Shown here: positions 1-13,810 of the stretch, piece after piece | How the letters are laid out: the number at the start of each line of letters is the position of its first letter | How positions within the stretch are numbered: the first letter of the stretch is position 1 | DNA from: Gliomastix tumulicola | Taxonomy: Eukaryota > Ascomycota > Sordariomycetes > Hypocreales > Bionectriaceae | Assembly (NCBI GenBank): GCA_001599755.1 | Contig: BCHX01000003.1 | Span: forward strand, 2,019,289 to 2,083,288 | Direction: 5' to 3' | Length of the DNA stretch: 64,000 nucleotides | Notes under the pieces: model-generated | Told to the model about the DNA's origin: nothing | Seen by the model: only the letters and a program-made list of their open reading frames with translations | The model's database searches: none | Program-made: the position numbers and the translations under genes

Positions 1-3000
1 AGGTGTTGATACTGGACTCTAGCTCGTTGATGTTGTCCTCGACGGCCTTGGCCTGAGCCTTGGTCTGCAGAGCCTGCTCTTCGAGCTGGGCGACTTCCTG
101 CTTAAGCGGACCAACCCGGTCCAGAATGTCGGAGTATTCGACTTGAGCCGTTACCCACTGCACGAGAGGGCCGCACGCCCTGGAGGCTCGGTTGACCTTC
201 TCAAAGGTAAACTCGGGGTTGGAAATGAACTCCTTTCGCATGCGATCACGGAGCGACTTGGTCATCTTGGCTTGGTTGTCAAAGGTGATGATGTTGGCGA
301 TGAAGTCGTCCTTGCGGATGACTCCCTGCACCGTCTTCCAGTCCTGGATCTTGGTGTGTCCCATGAGCATCGTCACGACGGCCTCCATGGCGAGCCTGAC
401 ACCCGCAGGCGGGTTGCTCATGGCTCGGACTTCGGTCAGATGCTGTCGCTTGATGTTGCTGACACTGGCCTTGGCCTCCTCGACGGCCGGCTCAGCCTTG
501 GCCAGATCCTGAAGCACGACCTGCCTGCGCGACGCAACCTCGGCCTCCTGCTTCTCCAGGGCAGCCTGGATCTCAAGAGAGGTGTTCTTCCTCTGCTCTG
601 CCTCGCGCTGATCCGCTACCATCTTCTGTAGTTTCTCATTCGCCTCGGCATCTTTCTGCTCCAGCTGTGTCTTCTTCTCTGCGAGGCTAACTCGGAGGTC
701 GCGAACCTTCTCGACCGTGTCCCTAAGCTTCTCCAAGCCCACGTTCAAGTGTCGTTGCTGCTCCTCAAGGTCCTCGCGCTTCTCGTTGTACAGCTTGACG
801 TACTGGCTGACAAAGTCCAAGAAGTGGCGAGGCGTGAGGAAGGTCACCTTGCCCTGCTGCTTTAGCAGTCTCTTGTTGTAACGATGTAGGGAGTAGTGAA
901 ACTGGACCATTGAGTTCACCACAGCCTCGCGATGCGTAGGAGGCAGCTGCAGACCACGATAGGCAACGGGGATGGTGTCAGGTGCCTGATAAGTCGGCTT
1001 GTCGAGGTCGATCGAGTGAGTGAGCTCGTGGCCGACTTGGAAGAGAGCCTGATCGGACCAGTCTCCAAACCAGTTAAGCACGCATCGGTTGAACAAGGCT
1101 GGAGACGTCGCGGCCTTGGAGGAGAGACCATCCTCGGGCGGGTTCATGGTGAACACGACGTGGAGGTTCTTGATGATCTGCTGAGTGAACCACTTGTACA
1201 GCTCCTCAGGCGAGTCTAGATGCAGATTTTGTCGCTGAGCCCCTTCTTTGCAGGCGGTCATGAGGGCAGCGTAGTCGTCTCCCTCGAAGAGACCAGGCAC
1301 CTCGGCGTTGGCAAGCAAGGTGTTCATACGCTCCAAGAAACCGGAATCCAGGACGTTCGACTCGTCCATAATAAAGCAGATCTTCTCGCCCTTGCATCCA
1401 CAACGACGGAGGACCTCACGCAAATCTTCATCAAAGTCTTCTCCAGAGTATTTGCCGTGAACCTTGATCTGGAAGACGCGTAGACCATTCATCCAGGCCA
1501 CGAAACGAGACAGTGTGGTCTTGCCACTGCCGCTGACACCGATCAGGATCAGATGACCCTGCGGCTGTCTAAAGACACGATCGATGCGTAGGACATGCTC
1601 CAAGACGTCATCGAATAGGATCAAGGGCACATCAACCTCTTCCTCGCAGAAGGTCTTGAGACGAGCCTTGACAAAGTCCCTAAGCTGCTGGCGGTCGACA
1701 GGAACGTAGTTCTTGGACAACCAGTTCGAGAACAGAATAGGACCTCCGAGGGCCTTCTCCTCATCAATAGTGGGGAAGAACTGCAGCGCAATGCGTCGCA
1801 CAGCCTCGTCAGTCCACTTCCGCTCCGACTCCTCGACTAGACGATCTGAGAAGAGTCGCAGAGCCTCATGCGCCCAAATTCGGATGAGACCCTCGATAGA
1901 CAGCGTCTCCAGTGGCTTGATAGCCTCATACACACCGCGAACCCAGCGAGTAAGTTCACGAGGACTGTAGACGTAATGGGGCTGGATCTCCGGCGTAAAG
2001 CGTTGCTGTGACTCCAGGTAGAATTTCACCATCGCATGTGTGAGCGACTCTGCATATCCACGGAGAGATGGGACGATCTTGAGAACGGCTGAGATGAAGG
2101 TGCCATAGATCTGGTTGAGCGAGAGCTCTCCGGGGTAGTCGACCATGATCAGAGGAGCATGGCGGAGGAATCTGGCACCGAGCGGTGTACGACCTGCATC
2201 AGTAGGCGGGTTGCAAGCGCCCACGAACTGGATACGGTCGAGGGTGACCCAAGACTTGTCCGAGGTCCTCCAGAACCCATTGTGCTCGACAAGCTGGCGG
2301 AGGAAAGAGATGGCCCTCTGGGTACCGTACTTGTCAGGCGCAGGAAGGTTGATCTCATCGCAGAAGACGACGAGCCATCGGCCGATCTGAGTTGGCGAGA
2401 GCATCACACCGTTGAGCGTCTTCTTGTACTCGCAGTACTGCTCAAAGGTCTTGATCAGGAGGTCAGGGGTCGTGGCACTGGAGAAATTGAGACCGACGAC
2501 CTCCATGTTGGGCAGCTTGCGAAGGGCGCTGAACAGCGTCATCGTCTTACCCGAACCAGGGGGACCGCACAGCAGGAGAGGCTTATGCTCAGCGAGCCAC
2601 GAGTAGAGCACGTCCTCGTGGCGAACAGTGTCGAGGGTGGGAATAACCACATCAGTCTGGATGATAGAGTGCGTGTTGACCTCGATGCTGGGCACCTGCT
2701 TCTGCCACGACTCCCACTCACCACAAGGCAAGGTGACATCGAAGTCGATCAGAGAGCTCGTCCCGTCCAATGGCGGGGAGCCAAAGTTAGCCATGGCGCA
2801 GATGGCATCACCAAACGCTTTGCGGTCGTTCAGCGGGCAGTCTCCAGTTAGAGCCCAGACCATGGCAAGTAGCAGCTTCTTGGAGATGAAGCTCTCGATC
2901 TGCTCCGGCTCAAGAGGGAAGTCTGAGTGCTGGCCATTGTACTCGATGAGGTCTCTCACGGCCTTGTTGAGCAGAGAGAACAGGGTATTGAGAACACGGG

Positions 3001-6000
3001 CGATGGTGAACTCCATGATGTGCTGATACTCCTGAGCTTTCTGGAGAACCTGGAGGGCAAAGTCCTCCTCCGTAAGATACACCGTGAGGAGATCGGCAAC
3101 CTGGCCCTGCACGGCGAGAGTCTTGGCTGGGCTCTGGCTAGAACCAACGCTGTCCTCATCAAGATCCTCAAAGGGCACGCTCCGGAGAGACTGAAGGTAG
3201 TTGCTGACAATCATATCCGGCGTAACCGTGTCCTCGCTGAACCACACCATACCACATCGACTGACAGTGGCGAGTGTTGCGTACTTGAGTGTCTCTACTT
3301 CGAACATGATGCGGACGTTGGGCGGCAGGTTCAGACGCTCTCCGTTGGGAAGAGTGAGCAGCTTGTTGTCGTCAAGCACACTGTTCAAGTTCTCAACCCA
3401 CTCCGGATCGACGTCACCGTCAAACACGATCCAGTGTCTCTTGGAATCCTCACCACGGAGGTTGTCGACAATCTTGCGGAGAATGCTCGTGAACAGACCA
3501 TCGGTCCACTCACGAGTGGTCGAGTCCAGGTTTCCGTATAGAGCCTCCTTGGACATGACCTTGGAGTCGATGACGTGAGACACGCCCTCGACATTCTCGA
3601 CCTTCTGCAGGGCGTCCAGGAGCAGCCGCCAGGCGGCAGATTTGCCGGTACCTGAGTTTCCGACCGTCATGATACCGTGGTGAATCTTCTGGATCTGATA
3701 CAGTTGGAGGATCTTAGTCATCCATACATCCGTCACGACAAAGTGGCGCTCAGCCGCGAGTGTCCGGATCGCCTCCTCAAGTGCCTGTAGGTTGGCAGGG
3801 ATGTACTCAACACCTGGGAAGCAGTCCTTCTCAATGCCCATCATGATCTCCACATCAGACTTGATGAGCTTAGGCGCAATAGTCTCGCGGATACTCTGGA
3901 CGATGATCTCAGGCTCAACAGCCTGCTCCGACCCTCCAAGGTTCCCCTCCAGCGCTCGGGCGCGCTTCAGGCCACCAGAGCTGACGAGAACACTCTTCAG
4001 CGCACGCAGACCAAAGTCGTAGTGAGCCTGCTTCGATAGTCCCTTGGAACACGAGTCGAAGAACGGCACAGTCTGCTTGGAAAGCGGCTTGGCCTGCTTG
4101 AAACCCTGCGAGTAGAGCATGACTTCGGCGATGAGCTCCTTGTCGGGCTTTGACATGGCCACGCTGCGGAAGAGCTTCTTGAGGTTGTCGGGAAGGTTGG
4201 AACGACCAGCGTAGCCGGGGTTCATCGTGATAAAGATACCAGTGTTCTCATTCACGTGCAGCTGGCGGCCAATGAGATCGATCTGCGACTTGTCGTCCTC
4301 AGCGCCTTGCTTGAGGCCGAGCTGGATGTTCTGGATCTGCTGCGAGACGGCAGAGAGAATACGCTCCTCAAGACGGTTGAACTCGTCGAAGCAGCCCCAG
4401 GCACCAACTTGGCAGATACCAAGGAAGATGCGACCCATGGCCTGGAAATCGAAAGTGTCGTCACAGCAGAAGACAAGGGTGAATCGACCGAGCTGCAGGC
4501 CAAGAGCCTTGACTGACTCCGTCTTGCCCGTACCGGCGGGACCGTAGGGAGAACCACCAAGTCGCTGGCAAAGAGCCTGGGTGAGCGTCAGGAAGCAGCG
4601 ATCTGTCAGAGGCGTGCGGACGAGACGATCGGGGACGCCCAGATATTCGAAACCGTAGTTGAGTTTGGCATTCGCCATCTGGACGTAGAGACGGTCGACA
4701 AATTCACCCTCGGGTCGGTAGACGTATCGCATCTGAAGTTGCCATAGGTAATGCGTGGCCGAGTCAGCCTTGACGTTGATTAGCTTCTCAATGGTGTCTC
4801 GCTGATGGACACACTCCGTGATCATCTGCTCGCACTTCTTGCGCTGGAGAACCTCCAGATCGCCAAGAACGGTCTCAGCCAGCACGCCGAGGACCTGAAT
4901 CTCGCGCTCGTACAGGGTCTGAAGCGTCTGGCCTCCACTGGTTAGTGAAGCGTCCACGGCCGTTGTCCAGGCAGCTTGGGTAGCCAGAACAACGACCTGG
5001 CTGGGGAAGGCGTCCATAAAGGCAATGAGCTGCTCGCGATCGATGGTTGTCGACTCGAAGATGGGCGTGTACTGGTCAATAGCCTCCGCCAGAAGCTCAG
5101 CCAGAGTCGACTTCATCCCGCCCTCCAGGAGTGCCAGCCAGTCGTTGATCCTGGGCGTCTTAGCGAGAGAGATCTCCTTCTTCAGCCGGACCTCCTCGCC
5201 CTCCTTTGATGTGAAGCCAGAGATGACCGTCTCGTCGTCCATGATGAGGCCGGACACACCAGCAAACATCTTCTTGAAGTGCTTGGCAATACGGAGCGTG
5301 TCGTTGCTGTTACCAATCATCTCCAAAAGATCCTCGTCACCGACGAAGTAGAAGCGGGGGAACGACACACGCTCCTTCTCAAGATACTCACCGAGAGCCT
5401 TCTGGATCTTGTTGAGCATCTCGGCGAGTCGCTCCAGAGACTTCTGCACGTTGGGAATGTTGAGAACATCAAGCACGTAGGGAGACTTGGCAGCCTTCTT
5501 CATGACAGTCATGAACTCGCTGTTGATGTTTGCGAAGCGACCGGACTCAATGGGTAGCAGGTGCTTGATGTCGGCATTACCCGTAAAAACACCCTCGAGG
5601 TACACCCACTGACGCTGTACGTCGATCCACACATCGAATAGGACGTGGACGCGGTTCAGCTTGTCCTCCCAGGACACGGCGTCCTCCTCGAACTCCTTGT
5701 AGTACGGCGAGTGCTTCATGGCCTGGAGCGAGTTCAGATTCTCGCTACACTTGGCAAACAGGTCGTCCCAGCCCCTGATCAGCTTGAGCTTGTTCTGGTA
5801 GTTGACCATATCCAGGGCATAGTTCTGCCACGTCTCCCGCACCTGCTTGAGGAACTCCTCCAGGGCCATCTCGCCTTGTGCCTGGGCGATGATATCCTTG
5901 ACAATCGCTTCCGTGGCAACAAGGTTGAGATCCCAGACGTCTCCGAGCGTCATGGAGCTGGGAGAGAATCTCTTCTGGGGCTTAATCTGCTTGTAGATCT

Positions 6001-9000
6001 TCTGCCAATGCCTCTCGCGGATGGCATCTGACTTGAGGTCCGATAGGATGGAGTTGACCTTGAGGAAGCCACGCAGGATGCCCTGAACGTGTTCAAAGGC
6101 AGCATACTGTCGCATGCGGCTAGGCATCTCCTTGGTGCTCTTGATAAGATCGTCGATCTTGCCACGGATCTTGCGAGGCTGCACAGCAGTCCACAGAATG
6201 TCACGGGTCTCGTTGAGGCTGGCCCAGATGGTGGAGAGGTTGGACCACACCGACTGGAAGTCTCGGATCTCCTCCATGGTTGCGGACAGTGAGGACTCTG
6301 GGCTCAAAGGGATGTCTAGTGCTTCCTTGGCCTTCGCAACCATCTCAAAGTCGTCCTGGAGCTTCGAAATCTTGCTCTCAAAGGCGGCCAGAGTCGCCGA
6401 AGCAACATCGGGCTGGATGGTACCAGAGACGGGCTTCTCCTCGTTCCACTGCGCCGCGATCTCCGCGATGCGCTCAGTCACGAGCTTGTCCTCGGCGACA
6501 ATCTTGGCACGAAGGGCGTCCGTCTGGTCCTCGACGATACGCGACTTCTTCTCGAGGATCTCCCGCAGGGCCTCCCACTGGCTGTCGATCTGCTCAATGT
6601 GCAGCCAGTCATTGGGGAACTGATATCGCTGCCTCACCAGCGTAGACTGGCCCTGACGGAACATATCGATCTCAGGCGCCCAGGTCTTGACACTCCGCTT
6701 GCAGCTCTGCACAACGGTGATGAACTGGACAGCCTGGGCGGTTGACGAGGCATCCGAAGACTGGGTCTCGAGGTTCTTGCGCGCCTTCTCGATGTCGGCG
6801 TGGACATCCCTCATACGGTTACCGAGCCGGGTCGCGAACTTCATGAGAATCTCGCGCTGCCACTGGTCGTACTTGTCATTGACCTTGGTTTGAACCTGAA
6901 AATAGTCAATGACGATGTGCCCGAAAGATCGGCTGACCTCCTGTGTGTCAAAAGTTGATCGAGTCTTGCGGATATCCTGCAACAGCTCTAGCCAGTGGGA
7001 GAGCTGCTCACCAAGAGCATCGTACACCTGCTCCGACTGCAGATCCCAGAGCGACTGAAACTGTAGCCACTCATCGACGTAGCCACTAATCTCAGCAAGC
7101 TTCTTCTCTACAGAGACGTAGACGCGCTGCAGCATGGTCGCACACTCGCTGGGAAGGTCGGTGAAGCGCGGCTCGTCGGTCATGGTCGTGTTGAGGCTGA
7201 TCTGGTAACGTGTCGCCTTGATCTTGCGGAGATTGCACACGATCCCCAGCCACTCATGCAGGTGGAGGAACCAACTAGCCCTGGCGTGCTCCAGAGGGGG
7301 ATCGAGGTAGATGACCTGGTTACGCATGGCCAACTCGAGGACAAGCTGCTTCATGTTCGGGCCCTCAGATTGCCCAGCATCAGCACCAGCAACAGGAGCG
7401 TCCTCGAACGCGGTAATCCAGGCGGAGATGGCACCCTGCAAGCGGCCCAGAAGCACCGACTGAATCTTGTCGTTGAGCCCAGCAACCCAGTAGTCCAGGT
7501 TGACGTAACGCTCGAGGTTGAGCTGATCCACAGACCCCTGGATCGTATCCAGATGCACCTGGAAGGCAGCGGCGTCGTAGGCACACGTTCCTAGGTCCTT
7601 AAGAGACTGTTCCACCGTAGTATGGATGTGAGTGAGCGAAACCGTCTTGGTCTGAAGCGATGACACGGCGGAGGCAAAGTTGCGAATGAACAGCGCATGC
7701 TTGCTCTCCGCGTTCTTCAGACCGAGGTCGGCACCGCCCGCAAGCAGCTGGCGTGGTTGTCGCTGGTCCGCGTAGAAGATCTCGTGAGAATTGATGAACG
7801 ATTCCCACCGCAACGGAACACCCTCAACGATGAGCTTGAAGATCTCGTTGCGGTATCCGTTGAGAAGGACCGCCTCCTCGCCCATGGTCGAGATCTGACG
7901 GAAAGTCTGGGACAAAGTCCTCACACTCTCCATCAGACTGACAGCGTACGGGTACACGCGCTTGGCATCCTTGGACACGGTGGTGATGGCGTGAGGAACC
8001 GCATAATGCTGCCAGGTGAGATTGCGCGTCTCCTTGAACAGCGTAATGATCTGAGGGTCGAAGTTGACAGTGAGCTCCAAAATACCACCAGCCGACCTGA
8101 CCCGGACAATGTCGAACAGGTTGCCGGTGATGGAGATCTTGCGCCTCACAACGTCGGAAGTCCATGCATCGAAGATCTTGCGGGTCTCGAGCTTCTCCTT
8201 GAACTGGTCGCTCTCACGCTGTAGCTTCTCTCCCTCGGAATGCAGATGCCAGCCAGGTCCTAGCACCGCCTCGACCTTCTTCATGTAACCGTCAAGCTGG
8301 AACTCGATCTGACGAGCCCAGATGATAGCTCCAGATACCGGGGGAAGGTCACGAAGCTGCGACATTGCGTGGGCCTCGGAGTGTCCATACTGCTGCTTGA
8401 ATCGCTCGTGGAGACCGTTGATGGCCTGCTTGACGTGATCCATGAGCTGGTTCTGGTACTCCTGGATGGCGCCTCGAATCTTCGGTCGGACGAACAAGGC
8501 GTTGAACTTGGAGAAGACGCGGAACATCTCGTNNGCCGTCTTTGCCGTTGCGAGCCGGTCACGAAGCCTGGCAATGATGGAATTTTCGACTCGTGTCGTC
8601 CGCTCATTGTAGAGATTCTCCGCGAGAACCCACCGATCCTTGCCAGCCTCGCTCACGTCCAGCACATCCATGTTGTGCAGCGCCTCCCAAGCCTGGTTGA
8701 CCTCCTCCACAGCATCAACGTCGCCCATCTCCTCAATCACAACGCCATCGGATCCCACAGTCTCGGTGACACCGGGGATGGTTGCCTTGGGGCCGAGGAC
8801 ATTGATAATGGTTCGTTGCAGCTGCTCGTGGTTATCGCGGAACGTGTTGACGTATCGAATCCTCGACTCAAGCTCCAGGTGCTTCTTGTTGATCTTGATG
8901 GGGATGAACTTGTCGTTTCGGCGACGCGTCACCTCTCTGGCCACGTTGGTGAACTCCTTGACGGACTCCTCCCAAGTCTTGAAGATGTCGTCGCACGTCT

Positions 9001-10409
9001 TCATGATCCGCCGGAACTGCTCGTAGTCCAAGTTCACAAGCTCCGCGCCGGGCAGGAGCCTCTGCAGCACGTCGTTGAGGTCGGCCGAAATAGCCTCGAC
9101 CAGAGGCAGGGCCCGTTTGATGGGGTACGGGCAGATCCTGAGCTTCTTGTTCATGTGGTGGAAGATCTCCCGGATCGCGTCCTGGGCCTTGATGAGCGAG
9201 GTGGCCGACAGCAGCTCGTCGAGGGGGAAGTCTCGCATGAGCTGGTTGTACTTCTGCACCTTCTCCATCGCCTCCTTCAGACCCGTGTCCGCCGTGAAAC
9301 TGACGGTGGCCTGGAATCGCTTGGCGTGCTTGAGGATGTCGAGAGTGAGGGTGACGCCGTCACTCCTCAGCTGGGCCTCGACACCCTCCAGGGCCGACTC
9401 CATGGACAGCCAGAAGTTGACCTCCTGACTCGCCGTGTTGAACTCCTGATTCTGGCTCGTCTCGGTGTCCCTGGTCATCCGCGTGATGCCCTGTATCGAC
9501 TTGATCCACGTGTTCACGTTGGACTGGAGTTTGTTGAGGAACGTGCTGTCCTGCAAGAGGTTGGCGGGTATCGAGTCGATGGAAGGTTTCGTCCCGTTCG
9601 CCTCCTCCAAGACGCCCTGTACCAGGTTATGAAACGTGAGTGAGATCTCGGGGATGTCGACATTCTGCTGCAGGTGAAGCAAGCTCAGCTCGAGGTCGTT
9701 CAGCCGCTTCTTCGTCACCGGAATACCCGTCTTCGCATCCACGTCCGTACGGCCTCTCGACCCGTTGACCGTCTGCTGGGAGCGTGTATTGGCGTCGAAG
9801 TAGGGAACCAGCGCGTGGTGGACCTGAGAGTGCAGGACCTCCCACGGCGAGACGGCGGTGCCCTGGTCTGCCACGTTGGCGCTGAGCGACGCAGGGCCGG
9901 GAAGATTTGTCATGAAGATCTGCGAGGTGAGCGGTCGGGCGGGATCGATCGGCTGGGGGGATTTAAGGAGCACGAGCGAGGCGACTGTCGTCGAGGATGA
10001 CGCCAGCTCGGTCGAGAGCGTGTAGAAGTAGGACGGGGCCGCTGCGAGCATCACGTCAGTCAGTTACTGCCAACCCAAACCCAAACAACCATCACAGAGT
10101 CCCCTTACCAGCAGAATCCGATCCATTTTCCACTGCCGTCGACGGCAAGATATCCTTCTGAATGTACAGCACGTTCTGAGACTCGGCCGCGAAGCGAGTA
10201 CACCGGGCGACGGTGTCGCTGTGCCGGGACTTGTGCAGCAGGTTCCCCGGCTGCTCGAGCTCCTCCTGCGACGCACCGAGCGCGATGCGGCAGACGTCGA
10301 CGAGGTGCTCCACGATACGCTCGGGCTCTATCGTCGAGAAGGGCGCGATGGAGACGCCGTTGGACGACGAAGACGACGCCGCCTGGGCTGGTGTGGAGGT
10401 GACCTCCAT
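1..10409 (-). CDS. nudA: Cytoplasmic dynein heavy chain (C-terminus cut off)
   Basis: This is the motor subunit of cytoplasmic dynein, which walks to microtubule minus ends and moves nuclei and endosomes in hyphae. Exons are 10409..10109 and 10041..1; the single 67-nt intron is GTAAGG..CAG and the frame then stays open to the left edge (about 3447 residues; family proteins are about 4350). Four P-loops lie in the right order: GPAGTGKTES (AAA1, K about 1940), GNSGTGKS (AAA2, K about 2234), CGPPGSGKT (AAA3, K about 2599) and GVSGSGKTT (AAA4, K about 2941). The stalk coiled coil and microtubule-binding tip fill roughly 900..1, and the sequence ends inside the second stalk helix. AAA5, AAA6 and the C-terminal domain lie outside the window. 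The start at 10409 is the first ATG of its frame. Two N bases at 8533-8534 sit in an otherwise conserved stretch (xEMFRVFSKFNALFVR) and do not shift the frame. Confidence 0.97.
8533..8534. other. Two undetermined bases (NN) in dynein coding sequence
   Basis: The only ambiguous bases in the window. They fall across two adjacent codons of the dynein heavy chain (GCN and NAC on the minus strand). The reading frame is identical on both sides, judged from the P-loops downstream and the N-terminal exon upstream, so the gap length of two is correct. The unknown codon is most simply Asn. Confidence 0.95.
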
Positions 10410-11765
10410 GATGGCGGTCGAGCTCCGGATCGAGCACGCCTAGAGTCTTCCGGCCGAAGAAAAAACAAACAAAAATAACAAGCTGGTGTCGATTTATACG
10501 CGCGTAATCATCTCCGGATTCGTCGAGGTATAGTCGTGTGGTGGTGGTGGTGGTGGTGACAGCAGGAAGCGGTATGCGGCCCGTCTGGATTACAAAAATA
10601 AGGTACAAGGAATGGGTATCCGCGACAAAGGAGTGACAGTGAAGAGGAGATAGAAGCTTAAAGGTGCTACTCAGCGTTCCGAACCGTCAACAAGTAGCAC
10701 GGAAGGGAGATCCTGAGTGTCGTCGAGAAAGAGATTACAAGTTGATGGCATAGCAAAGTCGAGACGAGCCTGGCATGTGTTGGCTGCAATTATTCCATGC
10801 ACGCGAACCCCCTACCGTTAGGAGAACCCCTGTCGCGACGAACATGTGTCAATGGCCAGAGACAGAGAAGTGGGGGCCGATCGATTAGGTAAGGCACTGC
10901 GTATGTGCCTGAAGCCAGTGATGAAACGGCGGGCGGCCGCGCTGCGATTGGCTGCAGCTGCTGTTGACGAATCCACATTCGTCCACTACAGTGGACCATG
11001 CCAGCTGGCGATCGCCACATTTGATTGCCCAAGGGCATCGCGACAGAAAGACAGAACAAACATGCCGCCTTTCATCCCACCATGATGCGGCTTTTCTTGC
11101 ACGTGAGACGACAGCCGCTTAAGCTTCACTGTGATTAGACTTTGAGAAGTTTATCGCGTCGGTCACGAGCTTAAGCTTGCTGATAGGCAAGAAACCCAAC
11201 AGCCTAGATGCAGCTTATCTCTCCACACCAAATTAAGGGCCTCGGCTCAGAGAGCTCCGTCGAGACATACCTACTATAATAGTACTTATTCAGAGACCCT
11301 CAAAGACTCATAAACTATCCCACAACTACACACTGCACTACGGACAACCTGGCTCAACAGTAATAAGACCTATAGATTCAGATGCCCCCCGAATACACAC
11401 AAACGCCCTTCCATGCTCGCCTGCCATACATTACATTTCGTCGTCTAACGGCTATGCGTACAAGCCTCGCATCATCATTATCCCAAAAGAGACAACCTCA
11501 TAAGCGTGCGACTCAATCACAATGTCGTTGATACTTCAAACCAGATATATCCCTCCCAGTCCCTTCCAACGATACCCAACCAACAAAACTCAGTTCGTCA
11601 ACACCTATACGCCAGGTATGATGCTCTCCAAGTGAGAAATGCGAGAAACAGAATAGACAGAAAAATGAGCAAAACGGTCCTAGATAGACAAGACACCTGT
11701 CGTGCAGAGGGGAAAAAAAACGTCAAGTCGTGATGAGATATCCACCAAAGGGCTCGCTCAGTATA
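10410..11765. other. Intergenic, dynein 5' side / 3' side of the FAR1-type gene
   Basis: About 1.36 kb between two minus-strand genes. It must hold the dynein promoter and leader and the 3' end of the Gln/His-rich gene. A short GTG triplet run lies near 10539-10557. I see no reading frame with protein-like composition and no RNA gene. Confidence 0.6.
10539..10557. repeat. Short (GTG)n microsatellite
   Basis: About six tandem GTG triplets in the 5' region of the dynein gene. Non-coding by position, since it lies upstream of the dynein start codon on its strand. Confidence 0.8.
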
Positions 11766-12976
11766 TCAAGCCCCAGAGCTGGCCCCCGTGGCCGGCAAGC
11801 CCAAGCCATCAGGGCCTGACAGCCGCTCTCGCTGCACCATAACCCGCTGGTTGCAGATGTCGATGAACATCTCAAACTTCTTTATCATACCATCTTGCTC
11901 TTCAATCTTAGCCTTGAGACGGTCAATCTCCTTCTGCTTCTCCTCCTCCATCGCTTTCATGTCTTCGCGAGTTTTAGACAGCTCCCGCCTCAGATCCGAT
12001 CTGATGCGATCTTCTGCAGTCTGGGGCGGCTTGGTATATATCGAGGGCCGATTCTCCGCGAGGCCAGTCTGAACCTTTTGTGGGTTCCTATTAATAGCAG
12101 CGCGGGCGTTATAGATATCCCGAGGAAGCAAGTGGCAGTCAGGGTTTTCGCTTTGCAAAATCTGTAATGTCTCCGTGACGCCTGCACCTATTGAGAGTCA
12201 GTCATGTGATCAACTACTGGTAGGTACGCGGGGAGGTGAGTGGCCGTAATACGTACCGCTCTCTTTGAGTTCCTTGACAGCAGCCACCATCTTGCTGTCG
12301 AGTTTCCGGGCTGCTGGGTGGTGAGAAGGACCCTCACTCGGCCCGTGGTTGTGTTGCAAATGAGCCGGATCTGGCCGGTACCTGATCGTCCACTGCGTCC
12401 TTTGCTCGATAGCAAAGAAGCCAAAGGGGCAGTCGCATTTCCGCGACGATGTCTTCCTCTTCCTGAACTCTGGGCTCACCCGGTTCGGCGGCTTGCCTGC
12501 CCGGTCACAGACGAAGAGGACCTTTTTCAGCCCAGGCACGGTCTTCTTGGACCGCCCAATAACGATAGCATAACCAACAGACGTGCAGTATCTCAGCACC
12601 GCCTTCTGAACTGCCTCCAGGGTGGGATAGCTGCCACCTTCTGGTGGAGGGGACATCATCTCGCCCATCGGCTGGGAGGGCACATACGACGAGTCGTCCA
12701 ACATCTTTGTCCCGTTGCTGTTCGCATCTTCCTCGTCACGGCTATTATCCACATCCATTTCATCCACTGCAGAATCCTGCTGAGAGATAGGTTCCGGCTG
12801 TGGCGGCGGCGCCTGAGGGGGCTTGACGGGCTGCTGCTGTTGCTGCTGCTGAGGTGTGTGGTGAATCCGTGATGCCTTGGCCTGCGGTGGTGGTTGGTTC
12901 TGCACCTGGGGCTGAGATAGCTGTTGCTGTGGAGGCTGCTGCTGAGGGGGCGGTTGGTGGTGATGTTGTTGCGGCG

Positions 12977-13014
<38 letters not shown>

Positions 13015-13779
13015 GCTTGAGACGGCGGAGGAGGCGGCGGTTGGTGGTGCAGCGGTTGCGGCTGCTGGCGTTGCTGATGCGCTGCCTGTGCCTGCTGCTG
13101 TTGATGCTGATGGTGCTGTTGCTGGGCATGATGATGCTGTTGCTGGGCCTGCGGCGGCTGGAGCTGCTGAGGAGGTTGATGATGGGGAGGCTGCTGTCGT
13201 TGTTGCTGCTGGTGATGCGGCGGTTGCTGCTGCCCGAGCGACTGTGACGGCTGGGGCTGCTGCTGCTGTTGCTGGGAGTGAATAGGATGCGACGGATGGC
13301 CCTGGTGAGCCTGGTGAGCAGGATGAACAGAGTGAGCAGGATGCGAGGCGTGCGACGGATGCCCCTGAACACCCTGATGCTGTGCATGAGTCTGATGATG
13401 GGTCTGGTGGCTTGGATGCGTCTGGTGAGCCGGATGCTGCTGCTGCTGTGCCTGATGTTGTTGCTGCTGCTGTGCCTGATGCTGCTGCTGTGCCTGGTGC
13501 TGCTGTTGTGCCTGGTGCTGCTGCTGTTGCTGCTGCTGGTGAGCCATGATAGAGTCATGCTGCACAGACTGGCTCATGGCCCCCGGGAAGATCATGGGCG
13601 AAGGCTGCTGCTGGGCCTGAGGCTGCGGCGGCATCTGCTGTCTAGGCGGAGCGGCGCGCTGCCTAGGCACGCCGCCGAGCCCTGCGTGCAGGTGGCTGCC
13701 CGACGTCCTCGACGCTCCATTAGCGACGTTGCCGTTGACCTGCGGGTTGTAGAGGTGCTGGTGGAAGGCGGCCTGGGGC

Positions 13780-13810
<31 letters not shown>

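Noticed and set aside
8369..9643. 424-codon plus-strand frame
   Set aside because: Antisense shadow of the dynein heavy chain, whose minus-strand frame has all family motifs.
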